The notes under the pieces were generated by a model, which was not told the origin of the DNA, did no database searches, and was given only the letters and a program-made list of their open reading frames with translations. Positions 5,916 to 10,507 of a DNA stretch of 10,507 nt are shown here, one piece after another. The DNA is from Acidobacteriaceae bacterium (GTDB taxonomy: Bacteria > Acidobacteriota > Terriglobia > Bryobacterales > Bryobacteraceae), in contig JAFAQG010000135.1 in assembly GCA_019246575.1 (NCBI GenBank), positions 1 to 10,507 of the forward strand. Reading direction: 5' to 3'. The number at the start of each line of letters is the position of its first letter. Position 1 is the stretch's first letter. Both the position numbers and the translations under genes were made by a program.

Positions 5916-7504
5916 ACGTTCATCGCATGGCGCTCCGGGGGGGAACCATGCTCCTCCCGGCGCTTGTGGCGGGACAACTGCTCCCGCCCGCGAAATTGCT
6001 GACATTTTCCGCCGATACCTGGCCCACTTACAACGGCGATTACTCCGGACGCCGCTACAGTCCGATAACGCAGATTAACTCTTCTAACATCGGCTCACTT
6101 CAATTGGCTTGGATGTATCGCACGAACGTAAGCAGGCTCCGCGGTATTGCCAATGTGGAGATAAAGAGCACGCCTCTCGAAGTGAATGGAATTCTTTATT
6201 TCACGATTCCTGATCATGTTTGGGCGGTGGATGCGCGAACCGGCGAACAATTATGGCAGTACTCATGGCAGGATAAGGGCGGCCACTTAGTGGGAAATCG
6301 CGGAGTCGGTATATACGGCGACTGGATTTACTTTCTGACGCCAGACGGCTGGTTCATTTCGCTCGAAGCGAAGAACGGGAAAGAGCGTTGGCGCAGGCAG
6401 GTTGCCGACCCGAAGCTTCAGTACTTCACGACGATGGCCCCGCTGCTGGTGAAGAATCATGTCATCGTCGGAGTCGGCGGCGATGCGATGGATGTGCCCG
6501 GCTATCTGGAAGCGCGCGATCCCGAAACGGGCGTGCGGCAATGGCGCTGGAATACAGAACCCCGGCCAGGCGAACCCGGCGCCGAAACATGGCCCAATGC
6601 GGCCGCCATGCAGCACGGCGGCGGCATGACGTGGCTCGATGGCACTTATGATCCGGAGCTGAACCTGCTTTACTGGGGCACGGGCAATCCCAACCCCGTG
6701 TACGCGGGCCAAGGGCGGAGAGGCTCTAATCTCTGGACGTGTTCCATCGTCGCACTGGATGCCGACACGGGGAGGCTCGTTTGGTATTTCCAGGCATCCC
6801 CTCACGACACCCACGATTGGGACAACGTGGAGACGCCAGTTCTATTTGACGCGGTAATCGATGGCCGGAACCGGAAGCTACTCGCGCAGGCAGCGCGCAA
6901 CGGATACTTTTTCGTGCTGGATCGCACGAACGGGAAAGACATTATCAGCGTTCCCTTCGTCGGCACAGATTGGTCCAAGGGCATCGACTCGAACGGAAGC
7001 CCGATTCCCAACCCCGCCAAGGATCCGCAAACCGACGGAGTGCTACTCAACATTCCGGCGGGCGGCGGAACAAATTGGTATCCTCCCAGTTTCGATCCGG
7101 ACACCGGCCTGTTCTACGTCAATGCCGTAAGAGGATATAGCCTAGCTTATCTGACCGATACGGATGACAAGCCCGAAGGTTATGGCGGAAGCGGACACAA
7201 TCTATGGTTGCAGGCTGAGATAGAAGCCATAGACTTCAGAACAGGCCGGATTCAGTGGCGTCATGATTACCCCGGCTCTGGTGCGGCAACCTCCGGAATC
7301 TTAACGACAGCGGGTAAATTACTGTTCAGCGGTGATCCATCGGGCAATTTTATTGGCCGGGATCCGGCAACAGGCCGCGTTCTTTGGCACTTCCACTTAC
7401 CGGAGTCAGTAAATAATGGTCCGATGACTTACGAATTGGACGGCAAGCAATACTTAGTTGTAGGTGCAGGTGATACGTTGTATGCCTTCGTTCTGAAGCA
7501 ATGA
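5912..7504 (+). CDS. PQQ-dependent dehydrogenase (soluble quinoprotein, methanol/alcohol dehydrogenase superfamily)
   Basis: This is a 530-aa eight-bladed propeller. I chose the GTG at 5912: it overlaps the cytochrome stop in GTGA and has GGTGA 7 nt upstream. ATG 5927 is the alternative. A short hydrophobic stretch (about 13-27) is a plausible signal peptide for periplasmic export. Family hallmarks are TWPTYNGDYSGRRYSPI (36-52), YWGTGNPNP (254-262), GSNLWTCSIVALDADTG, PHDTHDWDNVETPVLFD (297-313), ARNGYFFVLDRTNGK and repeated propeller DxxTGxxxW motifs. N259 aligns with the Asn metal ligand of methanol dehydrogenase. D302 aligns with the catalytic Asp, and D304 with the extra Asp that marks lanthanide-dependent XoxF-type enzymes. 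The Glu ligand is not obvious: GDAMDVPG (190-197) occupies its place. The adjacent-Cys disulfide of methanol dehydrogenase is absent. There is no fused cytochrome domain; the upstream gene encodes one separately. The substrate (alcohol, polyol or sugar) is unknown. Confidence 0.92.
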   Translation: MNVHRMALRGGTMLLPALVAGQLLPPAKLLTFSADTWPTYNGDYSGRRYSPITQINSSNIGSLQLAWMYRTNVSRLRGIANVEIKSTPLEVNGILYFTIPDHVWAVDARTGEQLWQYSWQDKGGHLVGNRGVGIYGDWIYFLTPDGWFISLEAKNGKERWRRQVADPKLQYFTTMAPLLVKNHVIVGVGGDAMDVPGYLEARDPETGVRQWRWNTEPRPGEPGAETWPNAAAMQHGGGMTWLDGTYDPELNLLYWGTGNPNPVYAGQGRRGSNLWTCSIVALDADTGRLVWYFQASPHDTHDWDNVETPVLFDAVIDGRNRKLLAQAARNGYFFVLDRTNGKDIISVPFVGTDWSKGIDSNGSPIPNPAKDPQTDGVLLNIPAGGGTNWYPPSFDPDTGLFYVNAVRGYSLAYLTDTDDKPEGYGGSGHNLWLQAEIEAIDFRTGRIQWRHDYPGSGAATSGILTTAGKLLFSGDPSGNFIGRDPATGRVLWHFHLPESVNNGPMTYELDGKQYLVVGAGDTLYAFVLKQ

Positions 7505-8664
7505 GGTCTCGATTGACGGCGGACATCACAGTCGTAGGCGCCGGTGCATTTGGCTCGTGGATCGCCTTGCTTGCGTCTCGCGCGGGGCGCCGCGTAACAC
7601 TGATCGATCAATACGGACCGGCAAACGATCGTTCGAGTTCAACGGGAGAGTCGCGCATTGTGCGCAGTGCGTATGGCGCCGATGAGATCTACACCGCAAT
7701 GGCGCAGCGTTCGCTCCGGCTATGGAAGGAGTTACTGGCTGAAGAAGGATGCGGATCGCACTTCCGGCAAACCGGCGTGCTCTGGATGGCGGACGCCGGC
7801 GAGCCAGCACTTCGCGACGCACAGGCTGTTTTCGGGCGGCTTGGAATCGAGCACGAGTGGCTGGACGCAAACACAATCAGCAGAAGACTTCCTCAGTTTC
7901 GAGTGCCGGACAACGCGGTCGTTCTTTGGGAGCCACAGGCCGGTGTGCTCCTGGCAGAACGGTCGGTACAGACAGTTTTGGCTGCGGCCAAGCGAAACGG
8001 CGTCAGCTATGAGGTTGGGAAGGTAATGCCTCCCGGGCCGGATGGCGCGCGTATCGAGTGGATCGACACGGCCGATGGGCATCGATTTGAAAGCGACCTG
8101 TTCGTATTCGCATGCGGCTCATGGCTGCCGAAACTCTTTCCGCGAGCGCTCGCTCACGTTATCCGCCCGACGCGACAAGAACTGTTCTTCTTCGATCCCG
8201 GCCGCGACGAGCTCCATTTCAAAGCCGGCTCGCTGCCCGCGTGGATCGATCAAACGAACCCGAGTATTCCGTATGGCTTTCCGGATTTCGGAGACGGCGT
8301 GAAGCTTGGTTTTCATCACCTCGGACCAGATTTCGATCCTGATACGGGAGGGCGCGACATCACGCCCGCACAGATCTCAGAAGCGGCAGATTATCTCGCT
8401 GCTCGGTTTCCAGCCATGCAGGATGGGAGGCTTCGAAGCACCCGCGTGTGTCATTACGAGAACACACCGAACGGCGATCTTCTGATCGACCGTCATCCGG
8501 AAATCGAAAATGTTTGGTTCGCGGGCGGCGGTTCAGGTCACGGTTTCAAGCACGCCCCCGGGATAGCTGAATACCTGGTGCGCAGCATCGAAGGAGCGGG
8601 CGATCAGGAGCCGCGCTTTTCGCTCTCGACGAAGCAGCAGCTTGCTCCCGGCCGCGTTCTCTAA
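7501..8664 (+). CDS. FAD-dependent amine oxidoreductase, monomeric sarcosine oxidase/N-methyltryptophan oxidase type
   Basis: This 387-aa DAO-fold flavoenzyme starts at the ATG at 7501, inside the ATGA overlap with the PQQ dehydrogenase stop, so translation is probably coupled; no Shine-Dalgarno is seen. The Rossmann motif is G13-A-G-A-F-G18, with D36 ending the second strand. The stretch SSSTGESRIVRSAYG (45-59) matches the flavin-contacting segment of sarcosine oxidases. K268 in GVKLGFHH is the probable oxygen-activating Lys. C317 in RVCHYENTPNGD aligns with the Cys that carries covalent 8alpha-S-cysteinyl FAD, and GGGSGHGFKHAPG (342-354) is the closing FAD motif. The expected reaction is oxidation of a secondary or N-methylated amine, giving imine then aldehyde and peroxide. 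No signal peptide is seen, so it is cytoplasmic, unlike its two upstream partners. The substrate cannot be named; the C-terminal 25 residues look non-conserved. The stop codon is 8 nt from that of the convergent deacetylase. Confidence 0.9.
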   Translation: MRSRLTADITVVGAGAFGSWIALLASRAGRRVTLIDQYGPANDRSSSTGESRIVRSAYGADEIYTAMAQRSLRLWKELLAEEGCGSHFRQTGVLWMADAGEPALRDAQAVFGRLGIEHEWLDANTISRRLPQFRVPDNAVVLWEPQAGVLLAERSVQTVLAAAKRNGVSYEVGKVMPPGPDGARIEWIDTADGHRFESDLFVFACGSWLPKLFPRALAHVIRPTRQELFFFDPGRDELHFKAGSLPAWIDQTNPSIPYGFPDFGDGVKLGFHHLGPDFDPDTGGRDITPAQISEAADYLAARFPAMQDGRLRSTRVCHYENTPNGDLLIDRHPEIENVWFAGGGSGHGFKHAPGIAEYLVRSIEGAGDQEPRFSLSTKQQLAPGRVL

Positions 8665-8672
8665 ATACCGAG

Positions 8673-9419
8673 TTACATCTCGAACGGCAAGTACGGCTTC
8701 GGAAGTTTCTCTCGAACGACTACGAACGCCTCCGCGCGATCGTGCCGTGCAACTGACCCGCGCTCTTTTTCCATCTTTTCGTGGTACGGGTAAAAGCGTT
8801 CCGGCTTCTGGCAGACATGCGCATAGATCGCGGAGCGCTTTTTGTCTGCCATGGATGTGATGTCGACGAAGCAGTTCGGCTCGAAATGATGGGTTTGGAC
8901 TCCCGTCATGACCTCGTAGTACACGAGCGTGAATGATTCGCCGAGTGCTTCCCAGGCCTCGTATGTAAGCTGAGCGGTGTTGCGATGATCGCGGTGCGTA
9001 TCGAGCGGCCAATGGGTGAAAACAATGTCGGGCTTCAGGGAAGCGAGTAGTGCCGTGAACTGCTGTCCGCGCTCCCTGTCGGCGATTGTCTGACCATCAA
9101 TCTGGCCGGCGAACACGGCGCGCGCGCCCATCAGTTCGCAGGCAAGCAGAGATTCCGCGGTTCGAACGCGTGCAGCCGTCTCGGCATCGCCGTCCTTCAG
9201 ACCGGCCTCGCCGCGGGTGAGATACACGATGGTGACCTGATGTCCTTCCGCCGCCAGCTTGGATAGAGTGCCGCCACAACCAGTCTCGGGGTCATCCGGA
9301 TGAGCGCCCACGCAGACCACGTTGAGACGCCGATTCGTGTCCGTGCCGTGCAGAATCTGCTCCGGCTTTGGTATTACGGGCTGACTGGTTATGTATGGAA
9401 GAACGGTAGCACTACCCAT
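8673..9419 (-). CDS. PIG-L/LmbE-family zinc-dependent deacetylase
   Basis: I place the start at the ATG at 9419 (248 aa) because GGAGAGGG lies 7 nt upstream. The longer frame from 9488 adds 23 non-conserved residues and has a weaker ribosome site. The fold opens at RLNVVCVGAHPDDPETGCGG. H40 and D43 (of AHPDD) with H145 (in HRDH) match the zinc triad of this family, and TIVYLTRGEAG plus the R-x-x-E helix (RVRTAESL) are also typical. These enzymes remove N-acetyl groups from GlcNAc-type sugars, as in bacillithiol or mycothiol synthesis, GPI anchors and some antibiotic or glycan pathways. The match to BshB-type proteins is general, and no thiol-synthesis partner is nearby, so no symbol is given. 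A C-terminal segment (KRSAIYAHVCQKPERFY) resembles the substrate-loop region of LmbE proteins. No signal peptide is clear. It converges with the FAD gene, leaving only 8 nt between stop codons. Confidence 0.87.
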   Translation of the reverse strand: MGSATVLPYITSQPVIPKPEQILHGTDTNRRLNVVCVGAHPDDPETGCGGTLSKLAAEGHQVTIVYLTRGEAGLKDGDAETAARVRTAESLLACELMGARAVFAGQIDGQTIADRERGQQFTALLASLKPDIVFTHWPLDTHRDHRNTAQLTYEAWEALGESFTLVYYEVMTGVQTHHFEPNCFVDITSMADKKRSAIYAHVCQKPERFYPYHEKMEKERGSVARHDRAEAFVVVREKLPKPYLPFEM

Positions 9420-9493
9420 GTATAAACCCTCTCCAGGCCGGAAATGTTCCAGCCTCTGGAATGAATCAGTGATGCGCGGTGAGCGCATGTCTC

Positions 9494-9523
9494 ATTCTCT
9501 ATCGGAATAGTAGGGTACGTCAA
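9494..9523 (-). promoter_or_regulatory. Candidate sigma70-type promoter for the deacetylase gene
   Basis: On the minus strand TTGACG (9523-9518) and GAGAAT (9499-9494) are separated by 18 nt, resembling -35 and -10 boxes. Transcription would start near 9487, giving about 68 nt of leader before the ATG at 9419 and putting the alternative ATG at 9488 at or outside the transcript. This agrees with the internal start. It is a weak match and not unique evidence. Confidence 0.3.
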
Positions 9524-9567
9524 GCCATAAGGGCGAAAATTCAACGAAAGTCGTGGCCAGAAAAATC

Positions 9568-10507
9568 CTAGGCACGTGAAAGATGCACAAGTACTTCGAA
9601 ATGATAGGTTTGCGGGAATAGATCGAGCAAAGTGAGGCGTTCCATGCGGTAGGCGGAGAGAAGGTTTTTCAAATCGCGGCTGAGCGTGGATGGATCGCAG
9701 CTCACGAGCGTGAGCCGGCTTGGACGAATTCGCAGGAGCTCACGGGTTGCATCCCGCCCGACGCCCGCACGGGGCGGATCGGCGACCACGAGGTCCGGCG
9801 CTTCGGTAAGCGCACAAAGAAAATCTTCGGCGGCTGCTCTGACGCTCCGCAGATTCGCGACGCCGCTCGCATTGTGCGTCAGATCGCGATATGGTGGGCC
9901 GCCACGCTCGACGGCATCGACATGCTGGAAGCGAGCGGCAAGCGGGACCGAGAACAATCCGACGCCGGCGTAAAGATCGACGGCATGCGATCCCGCCGAC
10001 TCCGCCAGCACTTCATTCACGAGTGCATCGATCAGAAATCGATTCACCTGGAAGAACGAGCCCCGGCTGATACGAAACGTGTATCCTGCCGCGCTGTATT
10101 CAATGGCGCCGTACGCGACGTTGTCCAGGAACGTGGAGCACCATTCGAAGAAACGCGCCGCCACGGGGCGACCGGCATCTACGACGTTTAGCTGCAACTG
10201 CTGCTCATTGGTGAACAGTTCCAAAGAGCGCAAGAACTTCGGCCATTGAGACGCGCGCGCCGCATCGTGCAATTTGTGGATAGCGTCGACGAGGGCCGGC
10301 GACGAGATGTAGCAACGCTCGATTTCGCAGAGATCGCGCGATCCGCGCGTGTGAAACCCCGACTTGCCGTCCTCGAAATGCAATTGGATCCTGTTGCGGT
10401 AGTTCCATGGATGCGCGGAAATGGTCTTGATTTCGCCGTCATACGTGATGCCGCCAAGACGCTTCAATGTCTCACGAAGAATGGCTTCTTTCTGCCGCAG
10501 CTGAAAC
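9568..10507 (-). CDS. rlmD: 23S rRNA (uracil-5-)-methyltransferase, RlmD/TrmA family (5'-truncated)
   Basis: The frame runs from the right edge (its first complete codon is TTT at 10506-10504) to the TAG at 9570-9568, with 312 visible residues. The visible start FQLRQKEAILRETLKRLGGI continues the RumA/RlmD segment just after the CGGC iron-sulfur motif, so the TRAM domain and three cluster cysteines lie outside; the TTG at 10467 is internal. Numbering from that codon: C52 in IERCYISSP is the probable fourth [4Fe-4S] ligand, FFQVN (138-142) contacts SAM, DLYAGVGLFS (164-173) is the SAM-binding loop, DPPRAG is 230-235, C257 in SCDPSTLSRD is the nucleophile that attacks uridine C6, and E291 in FPQTYHFEVL is the general base. 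The reaction makes m5U in rRNA in the cytoplasm. RlmD is favoured over TrmA because of the Cys52 cluster ligand, but RlmCD- or RlmC-type specificity cannot be excluded. It is probably an unrelated housekeeping neighbour. Confidence 0.88.
   Translation of the reverse strand, partial: FQLRQKEAILRETLKRLGGITYDGEIKTISAHPWNYRNRIQLHFEDGKSGFHTRGSRDLCEIERCYISSPALVDAIHKLHDAARASQWPKFLRSLELFTNEQQLQLNVVDAGRPVAARFFEWCSTFLDNVAYGAIEYSAAGYTFRISRGSFFQVNRFLIDALVNEVLAESAGSHAVDLYAGVGLFSVPLAARFQHVDAVERGGPPYRDLTHNASGVANLRSVRAAAEDFLCALTEAPDLVVADPPRAGVGRDATRELLRIRPSRLTLVSCDPSTLSRDLKNLLSAYRMERLTLLDLFPQTYHFEVLVHLSRA

Noticed and set aside
6287..6814. 175-codon open frame on the minus strand
   Set aside because: It is antisense within the PQQ dehydrogenase, whose motifs fully explain the region; no recognisable protein motif is present.
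8533..9012. 159-codon open frame on the minus strand overlapping the flavoenzyme and deacetylase genes
   Set aside because: It crosses the ends of two well-supported genes in another frame and shows no conserved motif.
9420..9488. 23-residue N-terminal extension of the PIG-L deacetylase
   Set aside because: A strong ribosome site (GGAGAGGG) sits just before the ATG at 9419, and the extension has no family similarity or signal-peptide character.
10465..10467. TTG as the start of the rRNA methyltransferase
   Set aside because: Family-like residues continue in frame to the right edge, so the gene is truncated by the window rather than starting here.

Overview
The window (about 57-60% GC by eye) looks like chromosome from a soil-type Acidobacteriota, most likely near the Solibacter/Bryobacter lineage. 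This is inferred from the mix of gene types, not from a marker gene: an Oar-like TonB-dependent receptor ending in a C-terminal Phe, a Tat-exported enolase-superfamily enzyme, an exported RraA-fold protein, and a short soluble PQQ dehydrogenase of a form I associate with that phylum.

Layout: the 3' part of a large outer-membrane TonB-dependent receptor enters from the left edge (+ strand, to 2543). A 127-bp convergent spacer follows, holding two tandem copies of a REP-like unit. Next is a minus-strand pair read right to left: an exported RraA-fold protein (4960 to 4088), then an enolase-superfamily (mandelate racemase-like) enzyme with a twin-arginine signal (4038 to 2671). An 85-bp divergent spacer separates this pair from a plus-strand run of three tightly coupled redox genes: a di-haem c-type cytochrome (5046-5915), a PQQ-dependent dehydrogenase (5912-7504) and an FAD amine oxidase of the sarcosine-oxidase type (7501-8664). 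Each junction in the run overlaps by 4 nt. On the minus strand at the right are a PIG-L/LmbE-type zinc deacetylase (9419 to 8673) and the 3' part of an RlmD/TrmA-type 23S rRNA m5U methyltransferase, which runs off the right edge.

How the genes may work together: the central divergent locus can be read as an envelope oxidation module. The PQQ dehydrogenase would oxidise an alcohol or sugar and pass electrons to the neighbouring cytochrome. The exported enolase-superfamily enzyme has the full D/E/E metal site and the Asp-His dyad at mandelate-racemase spacing, so it could dehydrate a sugar acid. The exported RraA-fold protein carries a D-x20-R-D motif associated with pyruvate-type aldolases and could cleave the resulting 2-keto-3-deoxy acid. 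The receptor may import the substrate. The individual families are well supported; the joint pathway is inference. The PIG-L and RlmD genes look like unrelated neighbours.

No tRNA, rRNA, CRISPR array, insertion sequence or phage gene was seen.
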